NCBI GenBank assembly: GCA_023512835.1
Contig: CM042091.1
Coordinates: forward strand, 40,252,107-40,316,106
Length of the DNA stretch: 64,000 bases
Direction: 5' to 3'
From: Taxillus chinensis
Lineage: Eukaryota; Streptophyta; Magnoliopsida; Santalales; Loranthaceae
Part shown: one piece after another, positions 33,562-45,387 of the stretch
Layout of the letters: each line of letters opens with the position of its first letter
Position numbering within the stretch: position 1 is the stretch's first letter
The notes under the pieces: generated by a model
The model's database searches: none
What the model was told of the DNA's origin: nothing
The model's input: only the letters and a program-made list of their open reading frames with translations
Translations under genes and position numbers: made by a program

Positions 33562-33812
33562 ATCTCCCCCTATTTGATGTAAGTTGACAATGGTCGTAAA
33601 ATATGAAGTCTGGGACTCTAAACGTGTCTAGTATGGTTTGCGCAGTTTTAATAAACATTAAGTTCTTTGTATTTGAAAAATTAGGGGAGTTAAAAAAATA
33701 GGGCAATTGTAATAAACGTTACCCTCCCTCATAGTCATACATTCATCCCGCCTTCCTTCGAAGAAGCGCTCCCTCTACGATGTTGCTCCCCCTGAGATTA
33801 CTCCCCCTTTCT
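33562..33812 (-). promoter_or_regulatory. Multiple polypurine tracts, Sirevirus A (minus copy)
   Basis: The minus strand has AAATAGGGGGAGAT at the LTR junction (33562-33575) plus upstream repeats AGAAAGGGGGAG and CAGGGGGAGC (33785-33812). Repeated polypurine tracts before the 3' LTR are a known Sirevirus hallmark. Confidence 0.7.
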
Positions 33813-34019
33813 GGGGTGAGGAATGAACACCAGAACTACATAGGAGCAATAGCAACATAATAGAGAGAAGTAGGCAGGGATACAAAAAATGAGAAGAGTA
33901 GCATAAGTATGTACACACAACATGAACTAGAAGTGTAAATAGGTGTACAATATAGGCAGTGAAGTACAATTAATCACTATTTAAAAAGGGAATTATACTT
34001 AACACTATGAGTATATAGA

Positions 34020-36937
34020 AAGAGGGCAGTCAGCTGATGTAGGAACTATGCCGGTGTCAGTTTGAGAGAGGAGGTGTTGCGGCACAGACGATTAAATTCA
34101 TCTTTCAGTGTAGGTAAACCCGTATTGGTCAAGATGCAAAGGTAATAACAGACGAAGAAACCATAGCTATGAGCATCTATCTAAGTAGGAACATCTTTCA
34201 CGCGGGTTATATCCATCAGCTTTGGTAGAGGACGCCCACCATATAAGGTGCCAGAGTGTTGAAATACGCGGGTGAGGGCGGCATTGAAGGTCTGAAGCTA
34301 TTCTCGTCTGATCTTAATCGAAGTGGAGGGTAGGGAATCAAGGATATAAATGTGTTGCTCCGTGAGGTCAAGTTGAATGAGAAACCAGTGAGGAGATGTG
34401 GTTAGGAAAGGGATGAGCACATACTTGACCTTGCCCCATGCGCGAAATGCAGAAGATAGTTGACGTCCTTGGATCAGCTTAAGTAAAGTGTCATCCTTAA
34501 TTAGTTGGCTATGCATGATGGGAAGACATAGCTATGTCTGAAAGTCTTGACAGGCGATAAGTGGAAAGCGAGTCAAAAAGAATTTCTGGGCAAAGATGAA
34601 TTGTGTCATCTCCACATTATCCAACTCTTAACCGTGCTCGAGCAGGCGATAGAGGTCGGGATCGTCGAAGGACACTTCATACCCACACGTCCGTGTAGTA
34701 CAGTCACTAGCCACATATTTATTGAAGGCATCAAGATCGTCCGGGCTAGCACAGATAGTGACTCGTGGTCGAGGTTGAGAAGAGGTTGCAGGTTTGGTCG
34801 GTGAAGGTGGTATGGAGGATTCTTGTTGAGAAGAGGGCTGAGTTGATGGTTGAGCTGATGAGGAGGCTCCAGGGGCAGCAGGGCGTTTCTTCATGCGGGC
34901 GGCAAGAGGAACGTCATCGTCAGAGTCTGAGGGGCAGGCTCTGTATGCACGCTTCCTACCACGAGCATAAGTGGCCTCACGGGGTAGAGCTAAAGGGCTC
35001 GGTTCGTTGGGTGCAGGTCTGGGTGTAGTAGTTGGAACTTCAACAAGTACAGGTTCTGGCTTATCGGAAAATTTATGCTTTAGTCGTACTTCTAGCTTGA
35101 TCTCTCCTGCAGCCAGCTGATGGCATTCAAAGAGCATAGCCCCCATGACCGAGGTGAGCTTTTCAAATTGGTCTTTGTAGACCGACTTGATTTCCTCGAA
35201 ATGCTCCTCCAGTCTCTGGAACCCGGTAGAGCTGGTACTAGTGAGGGATTCCATATCCCCTCTAATCTTTTCTATATCAAGATCCACTTGATCCATCTCT
35301 GTCTGCATCGCTTTCATGCTTTCTTCGAGGGTGGTGAGCCGCTCTTGAACAGCATGCATCGGGGTTGAGACATCAAGGCATCCCGATGCTAGTAGCTTGG
35401 CCACCGCCCTGTCTGCTAGAAGTTCTTGTTCTTCAACAGAAAGGGAGCAAGAGTGAGCTTCAGCAACGAGAGGGATGACCACTAGAATATGGGCCGCTGA
35501 GTCCTCAATTACTTAAGTAGAAAAATCATGATGTTTTGGGATTGGTTGGGCAGCTACTTCCGGCACAACCACATGTTCTAAAACATGTGGTACCTCCTCT
35601 TCATCAGCTTCACTTGCTTCTCCAGCAGCAAGTGCTTCCTCTTCATTGGGTGGAGCCATCCTAGCATCATGGTGAGGTGATGGTGCCGGTGCTTCTGCCA
35701 CAATGGAGGATGGTGCTACGATAGACACAACTTCAACAGGGTCTCTCCTCACAAGACTCTGCTCAACCAACCAACTGATCAGATGGTCCTTATCTACAAT
35801 CTGCTTCCTGAAGGCTATTCATGCCTTCCTTAATGCTTCAGGGGTCATATGAGCCTTAGCATACTCATAATAAAATACTTCGAGCTCAGACTCCCCGAGA
35901 GAGCTTAATAGAATTGGTTCTTTGTCCCCAACAACTAGGGCTACCTGTTCTGGGGTTTGCCCTCTAGCTGCTGGCCCTGTCATCTGCAGTATCACTGGGC
36001 ACTTCAATTGGTTGAGCCTCCTCTGGTGCAAGATCAGTTGGGAGATAGGTTTCAACAATTTTCTCCATAATTGCTTCAATGTGCGCCATTGCAGCAGACG
36101 AATAGGAGACTCGAGAAGTCTAGGAAATAGGTGTCGGTCTTCGTCGAATACAGGCTGGGGCCCTAATGGAACTGGCAGTGTCCTTAGCTAGACTTCTCAC
36201 AATCGACCCAGGCCTCTTCAGTGGCTTGATCGCCAGCCAGCCATCCTCGTATATGCTCTTGAAAATATACTTGGCCAGCAGTGGGACTGAGGGGCGAGTA
36301 TTAAAGACAAAAGGATGGAGGTGCGTTGTAGAACTTTGGTGAGAATTAGACCAAAGCACCTCTGGTCCTTCCGCACCTTCAGCATATTGGGTAGCATGGT
36401 TCCCTAGTTTATTCTTCTTTTGTTCCCTACACAGTATACAAACTTCATTTGCTCATGACTAGTAGAGTCATGAGCAGACTTCTTGCACATCAGGCACTGT
36501 CCAGTCAAGATGACAGCAGTCAGTGCCTGGCCGGAGAAGCCAATCTTCAAGGTTCCCCATCCTTTCTTACCCGGGTCAGAATACCCTAAACTCTCCTTAA
36601 GAGCTTCGTGAGAGTGGGTAGGAAGAGGAAAGAAGTCACCTATTGGGAGTTGCAATGCTTCTCGAAGCGTATCCGCAGATATGCGAATCTCTTCTCCGTG
36701 AACAGCAGCCACCAACTTATTTCTAATAGACGTTACAGTCTCATAGAACTCCGTGACATCCTCCACCAACACATCATGCATCCCTGAGCACACGAATGCC
36801 ATGCCTGACTCATTGAGGTGATTTCTGAAGTCGTCTAACCAACTAACCCTTGCATCGCCTATCGCTTCCCAGTCAACAATGAAACCCGAGACGATGTCGT
36901 TAAGTCCTTCAACCACGGATGAGCTTGGTCCTGCCAC
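34020..36937 (-). pseudogene. Sirevirus A third ORF (env-like position), broken
   Basis: Starts MAGPSSSVVEG (36937). The N-terminal domain (36404-36937) includes DWEAIGDARVSWL ... DVTEFYETV ... VHGEEIRISADTLREALQLP, resembling the plant transposon-protein domain often found beside retroelements. A middle part (35819-36359) has IFKSIYEDGW and LGESELEVFYYEYAKAHMTP. The frame 34628-35482 has a long coiled coil (LTTLEESMKAMQTEMDQV), an acidic SDSDDDVP patch and a Pro/Ser/Gln linker. The C-terminal part (34020-34516) is Ulp1-like: VLIPFLTTSPHWFLI, YILDSLPS and HSYGFFVC. Stops and frameshifts divide it. The homologue at 51131-54127 has the same order. Encoded function unknown; its position after pol is that of Sirevirus env-like genes. 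Confidence 0.75.
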
Positions 36938-37022
36938 GGAGGTTATAGAGAGAGAAAGAGAAACTCGTAGAGAGAGTAGTAAGGTTCGAAGATGGTCAGA
37001 GCAGAGAAAGAGAGAATTGAGG

Positions 37023-37025
<3 letters not shown>

Positions 37026-37076
<51 letters not shown>
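37026..37076 (+). repeat. (GA)n microsatellite
   Basis: About 25 perfect GA units upstream (in minus reading) of the Sirevirus A third ORF; in element orientation it is (CT)n. Confidence 0.9.
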
Positions 37077-37077
<1 letters not shown>

Positions 37078-37670
37078 ACTAGGGTTAGGGTTTGAGTGTG
37101 AACGTGATGAACATACCTGTAATGACCTGTGTGTAAGAAGTTAACCACAAATACCTTGGATGTTGGTGCACAAGTTTGAGGTAAGAGATGAGCCCAAGAG
37201 GGGACTTTTGGGAGGTGCATGTGACAAGTGATAACGTACATTTATGCCCTAGGAAGATGCTATGCATATACATGCGGTTTTAAGTTGTTTTGGTAGATTT
37301 TGGAGCTCACTTTTGGTATAGTAGATGGCCTCAAACAATTGGCGTGCAAGAATAAAAGTTGCTTAGAATGAGGTCCTCTATCTACCACAGAAATTTCAGA
37401 GCATTTGGAGCTGCACGTGAATTCACCCATTTCACGTGCAAGCATATTTTTGCTTCTTAGACCTCTACAAGATGCAAGGAGGCTTGGGGTGAAGTTTGAG
37501 TGCATTTGGAGCTGCACGCCAATTGGGGAATTGGCGTTCAAATTGGCGTGCAGGCATGTTTTTGCTTGGTTACCTTGGTTTTGTCATTCTAATCATCTTT
37601 TCCCAAAGGACCATGTTGGAATTGTGAATATTTTGGTGTGTATGGATGTGGGAAGGTCATAGCTTGTTCC

Positions 37671-37748
37671 ATCAAAACTACGTCGTTTTGATGCTGGGAT
37701 TCACTTAGTCAAAACTACGTCGTTTTGATGTTGTGTTGTCTATATAAG
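37671..37748 (+). promoter_or_regulatory. Twin ACGT-core palindromes and TATA box (5' LTR)
   Basis: Two 22-bp near-palindromes with arms (AT)CAAAAC and GTTTTGAT around TACGTC lie at 37671-37692 and 37708-37729. TATATAAG follows at 37741. The same arrangement occurs in the 3' LTR and the solo LTR. Confidence 0.65.
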
Positions 37749-37809
37749 GAGGAGAAGCCACTCTGTTTTAGGTTTAGGGTTTGTTGCTCCACCAGCCATC
37801 GCAGCCGTC

Positions 37810-37811
<2 letters not shown>

Positions 37812-37868
<57 letters not shown>
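37812..37868 (+). repeat. (GA)n microsatellite in LTR leader
   Basis: About 28 GA units, 65 bp after the TATA box, probably in the transcribed leader. Shorter in the 3' LTR (44761-44784) and present as (CT)n in the solo LTR (48979-49024). Confidence 0.9.
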
Positions 37869-37871
<3 letters not shown>

Positions 37872-38350
37872 AAGGAGGAGGCTGGTGGCGCGCCGAGTGT
37901 CTTGCGTGGGTGGTCGGAGTCTTGCGTGGAAGCGGGAGCAAGAGAACATACAAGGTAGGGGTTCTGTTCTTCCTAAATCCTCCTCTGTTCTAGGGTTCTA
38001 GGGCAGATTATGGATTATATCTGTTTTATATATATATATATGTAATCCATATAGATGTGATCTCCTATATGGATGTTGGCCTTCAATGACATTTTGGTGT
38101 GATTCTGTTGTTGCATGCTATATGTTCGATGAAATGCTTGTGTGAATATAGCTGTGTGTATATGCCTATTACATGTTTGGTAATATGTATGTGTGGCTGG
38201 ACTTGTGATTTGGTGTATGTATGCATGCTGGGTGTTTGTTCTATTGCCTGAATAGCTGGGTTTGTGCACTTGGGAATGGGTGCACACCAAGCGTTTGGTT
38301 TTATGCTTAAGTGACCGTAGTGTGTGTTGTGTGCATGATTGTGGTATCTA

Positions 38351-38475
38351 GCCTGAAGAGGCGGTTAAATTACTTTGCCTGGGAGGCGGTTAAACCAGTG
38401 GCCTGAAGAGGCGGTTAAACTACTTTGCCTGAGAGGCGGTTAAATCAGTGGCCTGAAGAGGCGGTTAAATTACTT
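38351..38475 (+). repeat. GCCTGAAGAGGCGGTTAAA minisatellite
   Basis: A 50-bp dimer unit (GCCTGAAGAGGCGGTTAAA... then GCCTGGGAGGCGGTTAAA...) repeated 2.5 times, about 160 bp before the CTACTGAGCT block. Confidence 0.75.
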
Positions 38476-39005
38476 GCTTGAGATGTGGTTTGTTAGCCAG
38501 TGTGGCTGGGGCTGGGGTTACGCCCGCTTGTGTGGAATATTTTATTTTCTTTTTCCTAATACTACCACGTCACTACACCTGTGCACATGCATGTAGCCGC
38601 TAGGAACATGGGAAGGGTTGAGGAGACTTGATCCCTACTGAGCTGTAGTTGCTCACCCCTCCTACCGTGTTTCCTTGTTTTCCAGGGACTTACAGGCGTT
38701 AGGTGGATACACCAAGGTGGAAGACCATCTTCATTTTATTGTTCAGTTCAGTAATGTAATTTTATAATTTATGTAACCCCAAGAGGGGGGGGAAGGTAAT
38801 AAGGGATTGAACTGTAGTATGGAACATGGTTGGTTTGTGACCCCTTTGATGTTTGAAATTAAATAAAGATGTGGCTTGTTTGTTTATTGTAATTGTTAGT
38901 TTTGCTCGTGTGGCATTCAGTAATCCAACCCCTTTACCCTCCGTGTGGGTGAACGGGGAGTCACGTACCGGTTTCCCTGGGTCGGAAATCCGGGGCGTGA
39001 CAGTA

Positions 39006-39017
39006 TGGTATCAGAGC
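39006..39017 (+). promoter_or_regulatory. Tekay primer binding site (Met-tRNA)
   Basis: TGGTATCAGAGC lies three bases after the 5' LTR end. Confidence 0.9.
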
Positions 39018-39391
39018 ATGGTCTAGTTGGCCTAGGGTAGTGGGCGGACCTGGTTATCCTAAGTCCTTTGGAGGAGCCTGGAGGGACATGCCTGATCAAC
39101 ATGGTCCTCTTTGAGCCTCCAAGGTGTACTTGGGGTAGTCCAGTCTTGTGGTAGGATTTGCATGCATTGGCATTAGGGCACTAGTTGCATTTGCTGTGAA
39201 TGTGTGCTAAACTGTGGAAAATGTGGATAAGATAATATGATTAAGTGTGAAATGTGCAACTCTGATTTGTTTGATACAATGTATGTGTGTAATGTCATGT
39301 GATAGTGGAATTGATCAGTGGGGTAGAGGTAGTGACGCGATAGATTATAAATTCGTTTTGACATTTGTGCTTCTTACTTCGTGTAGTAAGA

Positions 39392-40611
39392 ATGCCGCCG
39401 AGGAGAGGGACACGTGCGTCCGGGGCAGTGGCTGATGAGTCATCTGCCCATGAGGGTCCGGGTGCGGGACAGTCCGTTGGAGGGCATGCGTTGTTGCTGG
39501 CACAGCTACGAGAAGGCATCCGGCTGGAGGTACGAGAGCTACGGGAGGGACTCCGGCAGGAGGTTCGGGAGGAGGTGCGCCGTGAGATGCGCAGCCACGG
39601 CGGTGGTACCACCACCACCACCACCACCACCGAGGGGAGCTGCCTCGTGAGCGTGAGAGTTCGCTGGGTGGTGTACCGACTCGTGCAGAGGATGACGTGG
39701 TGACATGGTTCCGAAAGGAACAACCTCCGCGATTCAAGGGGGAAGGAGATCCCGTGGTAGCTGAGCAGTGGTTGAGGCAGATCGAGCATGTGTTCTCCTT
39801 TCTCCTACCCTGGGAAGAGGATAAGGTGCGATTGGCCATTCGGCAGCTGGAGGGGGATGCTTTGGAGTGGTGGACGAGTGTCGCGGGGAGCCGTGCGGTG
39901 CAACTCATGCTTTGGGAGGAGTTCTTGCAACTCTTCCATGATGAGTTCTTCCCGGAATCAGTGAGATGGCAGAAGAGGGAAGAATTCGGCAGCTTGAAGC
40001 AGGGATCCAGGATGGTACCTGAGTATGAGCGGGAGTTTCAGAGCTTGAGTAGGTTTGCTCCGGAGACTGTGGCAAGGGAGGACCTGAAGGCCCACAAGTT
40101 CACTTTGGGCCTTAGGCCAGCCTTTAGGTAGAGGGTGGCAATTCTACGCTTGAGGACCTATACTGAGGTTGTGGAGACGGCCCGTATAGCCGAGAGAGAG
40201 CTGGATGATGGGAGGTAGGCCCATCAGGGTCGCCAGTTACAGAGTGGGCCTAACGGAGATGCAGGGCCCAAGAGGCTCAAGACGGAGGAGAGGGATAGCA
40301 GTTCTTTTCGCAGTCGGGGTCAGACATCTGTGAACCCTTGGAGGTTCACCTTTGGTGGCGGAAGACAGGGTGGTCCATCTGGGGGTCTACCTAGCAGTTG
40401 TCACTGCTGTGGAGAGCAGGGTTACTTCAAGGGGGAGTGCCCCAAGAAGGACTGGCACTGCAAAAACTATGGACGAGAGGGCCATTTGTGCCGGGTTTGC
40501 AGGAGTGGCAACAGGGGAGCGGGAGGCGTGGCATCCAACGTGAGGAGTGATGCTAGCTTCCGTGCACCAGCTGAGAGACCAGCTCGTCAGTGGCAGGCCA
40601 GCCAGGCATGA
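39392..40611 (+). pseudogene. Tekay gag
   Basis: Starts MPPRRGTRASG, continues into a Glu/Arg-rich coiled coil, then shifts frame in a (ACC)n Thr run near 39605-39700. The gag core is at 39697-40131 (RFKGEGDPVVAEQWLRQIEH ... LEGDALEWWTSV ... EYEREFQSLSRFAP). In-frame stops TAG at 40129 and 40216 follow. The first zinc knuckle is CHCCGEQGYFKGEC, with the central His replaced by Tyr, and a second Cys-rich CKNYGREGHLCRVC follows; TGA at 40609 ends it. Four or more lesions make it a pseudogene, though the sequence is otherwise well preserved. Confidence 0.85.
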
Positions 40612-40689
40612 TCCAGTCAGACCCGACCTCAGGGGAGGCCAGAGCGGCAGCAGGCTGATGCTAGAGGCAGTTAGGGCGGGAGCCGCCCA

Positions 40690-42560
40690 GTGAGTGAGCC
40701 GACCAGTGGCACGGGCCAAGGGAGGGTGTTTGCACTGAATGCGACACCCCAGGAGGAGGCTGAGCTACCACCTTCACCGGCAGAGGAGGGAGCAGGACCA
40801 TCGGTGGTTAGAGGTACTCTTTTGATTTCCCGTATGCTTGCTTCTGTTCTTTTCGATACGGGTGCATCGCGTTCTTTTATTGCTGAGCTTATAGTTGAGG
40901 GCTTGGGATTAACGTGTGTTGAGGCGCAGAGGCCCTTAGTTGTAGAGTCTCCGGTGGGAGGTATGATTGAGGTGCGACATGTTTGCCGCGGTTGTGTGTT
41001 AACCATGGGTGATGTGGAACTGAGCTTCGATTTGCATGTGATGCCTTTGCGTACTTTTGACCTGATCTTGGGTATGGATTGGCTTATGGCTTTCCAGGCC
41101 AAGATAGACTGTTACCGGCGGCGTGTATCCTTCGTGTCACCCGCAGGAACCTCTTGTACCCTGCAAGGGGAGTGGGATCGTGAGGCGAGTCGAGCCAGGC
41201 CAGTGTTGGACCAGTGGGGTGCCATTACCCACAGGTTGGCGGCCCTGACCTTTGCTGAAGAGGGGAGGGTGGAAAAAAGGGTGTGGCCCCTGTTGTGGAC
41301 CAATTTCAGGATGTTTTTCCTGAAGAGTTGAGGAGTTTGCCACCTAAGAGGAGTGTGGAGTTCACCATTGAGTTGGTGCCGGGGACGGGTCCGATTTCCC
41401 AAGTAGCGTATCGTATGGGGCCAGCCGAGCTGAGGGAGCTGCAGAGGCAAATCGAGGAGTTGGGGGACCAGGGGTATATCAGACCGAGTACCTCACCTTG
41501 GGGTGCTCCGGTGCTCTTTGCTAAGAAGGCTGATGGCACGCTTCGTCTCTGCATCGACTACGGAAGGCGAGTCCATGGATCGTGAAGAACAAGTACCCGT
41601 TGCCTCGGATAAATGACCTGTTTGACCAATTGAGTGGGGCCTAGTGGTTTTCCAAAATAGATTTACGGCCGGGGTATCACCAGCTCAGGGTTAGGGAGGA
41701 GGACATCCCTAAGACGGCTTTTCGGTGCAGGTATGGGCATTATGAGTGGGTAGTGATGCCTTTCGGGCTTACTAATGCGCCAGCGGTGTTCATGCATTTG
41801 ATGAACCAGGTCTTTGCTCCATACTTGGATTCGTTTGTGGTGGTGTTTATTGATGATATCTTGGTGTATTCCAAGACCGAGAAGGAGCATGTGGAGCATT
41901 TGACAACAGTGTTGCAAACCTTGAGGGACCAGCAGCTATTTGCTAAGTTTAGCAAGTGTGAGTTTTGACTACAGGAGGTTCACTTTCTTGGCCATGTGGT
42001 GTCAGCTGAGGGAGTTAGGGTGGACCCAGCCAAGATTGAGGCTGTGGCATCGTGGGCAAGGCCAACCAACATTTTTGAGATTCGTAGTTTTCTTGGCTTG
42101 GCAGGCTATTACCGTCGTTTTATAGAGGGATTCTCCCGTTTGGCAGCTCCTATGACGGCGTTGACTCGGAAGGGAGTGAAGTTTGAGTAGACGGACAAGT
42201 GCCAGCAGGCGTTTGAGGCTCTCAAAACTCGTTTGACCACTGCACCTGTGTTGAGGTTGCCTAGGGAGGATATTCCGTATGAGGCATTTTGCGATGCGTC
42301 CAGGGTTGGTTTGGGGTGTGTGCTTATGCAGGAGCACAGTGTGGTAGCTTATGGGTCAAGGCAGCTGAAGCCTCATGAGCAGAATTACCCTACCCATGAT
42401 CTTGAGTTGGCGGCTGTCATCTTCGCCCTGAAGAGTTGGCAACATTACCTTTTGGGGGAGAAGTTCGTGGTGTTCTCAGATCACAAGAGCCTTCAGTACA
42501 TCTTTACTCAGAAGGACTTGAATTTGAGGCCAGAGGAGATGGGTGGAGTATTTGCAGACC
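40690..42560 (+). pseudogene. Tekay protease, reverse transcriptase, RNase H
   Basis: In the same frame as gag after a TAG at 40672. Protease: VLFDTGASRSFI (about 40850-40885) and DLILGMDWL. A frameshift near 41280 leads to [22 protein letters not shown], then [27 protein letters not shown] shift at about 41565 follows, then [37 protein letters not shown] and the intact catalytic FIDDILVYS (about 41848). Stops at 41642, 41966 and 42188. [16 protein letters not shown] and RNase H ([16 protein letters not shown] ... [13 protein letters not shown]) end near 42530, where another frameshift leads into the integrase frame. The catalytic residues of RT survive, so decay is recent. Confidence 0.9.
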
Positions 42561-44184
42561 TTTGACTTTACTCTTGCCTATACCCCGGGCAAGGGTAATG
42601 TTGTGGCTGACGCGTTGAGCAGAAAAGGGAAAGCTGAGGTGGCCGTGAGAGAGTGGAAGCTGATGGAGCAGTTGGCGATGTTGCAGCTGCAGCCTGTTGT
42701 TCGTGATGGTGGGATAGTCCTGAGTCCTTTGGTGGTTGTGCCTGAGTTGTACCAGCGCGTCCGGGAGGAACAGTTGGGTGACATTGAGTGTGAGGTTCTC
42801 CGTGCCCGTATTGAGGCTGGGGAGCTATCTAAGGACTGGACAGAGGGTCCTGAGCATGAGTTGTCTTTTCAGGGGCGGTTGGTAGTGGCTTCTTCCCTCA
42901 GGGATGAGGTGATGAGGGAGTTTCACCAGTCTAGAGTTCTTGTGCATCCAGGGGGTACGAAGATGTACCATGCGCTTCGAGGACATTTTTGGTGGCCTGG
43001 GATGAAACGCGATGTGGCTGCTTTTGTTTCGCGGTGCCTCATGTGTCAGCAGGTGAAGGCTGAGCATCAGCGGCCGGTGGGCATGTTACAGCCCTTGCCC
43101 ATAGCGGAGTGGAAGTGGGACCACATAGCGATGGATTTTGTGACTGGTCTTCCACCCACCACAGGGAGGAAAGATATGATTTGGGTGATTGTGGATCGAC
43201 TCACAAAGTCGGCCCATTTCCTAGCTGTTTGCGAGCGGGACTCTATTGGGACCTTGCGTCATCTATACATGAACGAGACTGTGAGACTACATGGAGTACC
43301 ATCATCGGTTGTCTCTAACCGAGATTCGAGGTTCACTTGCCGTTTCTGGGCAGGTTTGCAGGAGGCTATGGGGACCAAACTTCACTTGAGTACAGCCTTT
43401 CACCCTGAGACTGACGGCCAGACAGAGAAGACGAATCAGACTTTGGAGGCCATGTTACGGGCCTGTGTGTTAGATTTTGGGGGTTCGTGGGCGACTCACC
43501 TTCCTTTGGTGGAGTTTGCCTACAACAACAGTTATCAGGCATCCATTGGGATGGCTCCTTTTGAGGTGTTGTATGGGCGGCCGTGTCGATCACCTTTGTG
43601 TTGGACCGAGGTGGGGGAGACAGCTCTCTTGGGACCACAGTTGGTTCAAGAGGCTACCGAGAAGGTTAAGTTGATTCATCAGCATTTGTTATCAGCTCAA
43701 AGTCGACAGAAATCTTATGCGGATCAGCGGCGGCGACCTTTGGAGTTTTCTGTTGGTGATCATGTGTTTCTTCGTGTTTCTCCACGTCGTGGACATCGAC
43801 GGTTTGGGCGAGGTTCCAAGCTATCTCCGCGGTTTCTTGGTCCTTTTGAGATTCTGGATCGTGTGGGGCCTGTGGCCTACCGGTTAACATTACCACCGCG
43901 GCTGAGTCGAGTGCACAACGTGTTTCACGTGTCCCAGTTGCGGAAGTATCACCCTGACCCCACTCATGTGATCGATTGGGGGACATTAGACATTGAGGAT
44001 GACATGTCCGTTGTTGAGGCCCCTATCCGTATCCTAGATCGGCGAGAGAAGCTTTTGCGTGGTCGTGCTTATTCCTTTGGTTCGCGTCTTGTGGCAGCAC
44101 CGTGGCATTGAGGAGGAGACATGGGAACGTGAGTCCATGATGCGTGAGCAGCACCCAGAATTGTTCGAAGACGAACAATCTTAA
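42543..44184 (+). pseudogene. Tekay integrase with chromodomain-like tail
   Basis: A 522-codon open frame. RNase H end: TPGKGNVVADALSRK. Zinc site: HQSRVLVHPGG ... CLMCQQVK. Core: MDFVTGLPPTTG (first Asp), VSNRDSRF (43317-43319, where the family has SDRD, so the second catalytic Asp is Asn), FHPETDGQTEKTNQ (Glu region). Tail: GDHVFLRVSP, KLSPRFLGPF, VHNVFHVSQLRKYHPDPTHVI. A frameshift near 44085 ends the frame at TGA 44109; the other frame continues VLWQHRGIEEETWERESMM, the end of a Tekay-type tail, to TAA 44182-44184. A purine-rich AAGCGTGGGAGG follows at 44183. Confidence 0.9.
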
Positions 44185-44448
44185 GCGTGGGAGGTGGCTG
44201 TTGGTGGCTGTTGGCCAAAGGATAGTGATGTGTTTTCTTGTATTAGTTGTGTATGATTTAGTGTATTTGTTTTGTCTTTTAGACATGTGTTCATATTTAT
44301 GATGTGTTTTGAGATGTGTATTTGTGACATGCAGATATGTGTTGTTATGGATTATGGTGGTACCTTGTTATGTGCTGTTATGTGTTGTGCGTGGTGTATG
44401 ACCCATTTGGGCGTTGTGGCTCGCCGTGTGGCAAATGGCAAATGGGCG
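44185..44448 (+). other. Non-homologous stretch in place of the 3' LTR head
   Basis: Between the pol end and the point where LTR homology begins (TGAAGTTTGAG, 44449) lie about 260 bp with no match to the left LTR head (37118-37489). It contains repeated TGTTATGTG-like words and tandem GTGGCTGTTG. This may be a replaced or deleted LTR head. Confidence 0.6.
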
Positions 44449-44629
44449 TGAAGTTTGAGTGCATTTGGAGCTGCACGCCAATTGGGGAATTGACGTTCAA
44501 ATTGGCGTGCAGGCATGTTTTTGCATGGTTACCTTGGTTTTGTCATTCTAATCATCTTTTCCCAAAGGACCAAGTTGGAATTGTGAATATTTTGGTGTGT
44601 ATGGATGTGGGAAGGTCATAGCTTGTTTC

Positions 44630-44708
44630 ATCAAAACTACGTCGTTTTGATGCTGGGATTCACTTAATCAAAACTACGTCGTTTTGATGTTGTGTTGTCT
44701 ATATAAGG
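44630..44708 (+). promoter_or_regulatory. Twin ACGT-core palindromes and TATA box (3' LTR)
   Basis: Palindromes at 44630-44651 and 44667-44688, then TATATAAG at about 44699. Arrangement identical to the 5' LTR. Confidence 0.65.
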
Positions 44709-45262
44709 AGGAGAAGCCCCTCTGTTTTAGGTTTAAGGTTTGTTCCTCCACCAGCCGTCGGAGAGAGAGAGAGAGAGAGAGAGAGGGAAGGAGAGCTTCT
44801 GGTGGCTGCCGGAGCGTCTTGCGTGGGTGGTCGGAGTCTTGCGTGGAAGCGGGAGCAGGAGAACATACAAGGTAGGGGTTCTGTTCTTCCTAAATCCTCC
44901 TCTGTTCTAGGGTTCTAGGGCAGATTATGGATTATATCTGTTTATATATATATATATGTAATCCATATAGATGTGATCTCTTATATGGATGTTGGCCTTC
45001 AATGGCATTTTGGTGTGATTCTGTTGTTGCATGCTATATGTTCGATGAAATGCCTGTGTGAATATAGCTGTGTATATGCCTATTACATGTTTGGTAATAT
45101 GTCTGTGTGGCTGGACTTGTGATTTGGTGTATGTATGCATGCTGGGTGTTTGTTCTATTGCCTGAATGGCTGGGTTTGTGCACTTGAGAATGGGTGCACA
45201 CCAAGTGTTTGGTTTTATGCTTAAGTGACCGTAGTGTGTGTTGTGTGCATGACTGTGGTATC

Positions 45263-45387
45263 TGGCCTGAAGAGGCGGTTAAATTACTTTGCCTGGGAGG
45301 CAGTTAAACCAGTGGCCTGAAGAGGCGGTCAAACTACTTTGCCTGAGAGTCGGTTAAATCAGTGGCCTGAAGAGGCGGTTAAATTAC
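45263..45387 (+). repeat. GCCTGAAGAGGCGGTTAAA minisatellite, 3' LTR copy
   Basis: Same unit and copy number as 38351-38475 with a few base changes. Confidence 0.75.

Larger units (their letters stand above)
37118..39002 (+). repeat. Tekay element 5' LTR
   Basis: 1,885 bp. Order: head (37118-37489), twin palindromes (37671-37729), TATA (37741), (GA)n (37812-37868), minisatellite (38351-38475), CTACTGAGCT block (38635-38665), end GGGGCGTGACA. It contains an internal partial duplication, GCATTTGGAGCTGCACG, at about 37399 and 37501. Confidence 0.85.

Noticed and set aside
37078..37092. Telomere-like AGGGTTAGGGTTT
   Set aside because: Fewer than three units beside a GA tract upstream of the Sirevirus ORF; better explained as a telo-box-like leader motif or chance.
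37725..37993. Open frames rich in Arg-Glu or Ser-Leu repeats
   Set aside because: Translations of the (GA)n tract in the LTR leader; the same applies at 36879-37241, 44684-44875 and 48766-49044.
39295..39908. Minus-strand frames of 164 and 187 codons
   Set aside because: Antisense shadows of the Tekay gag, including a reversed (ACC)n run.
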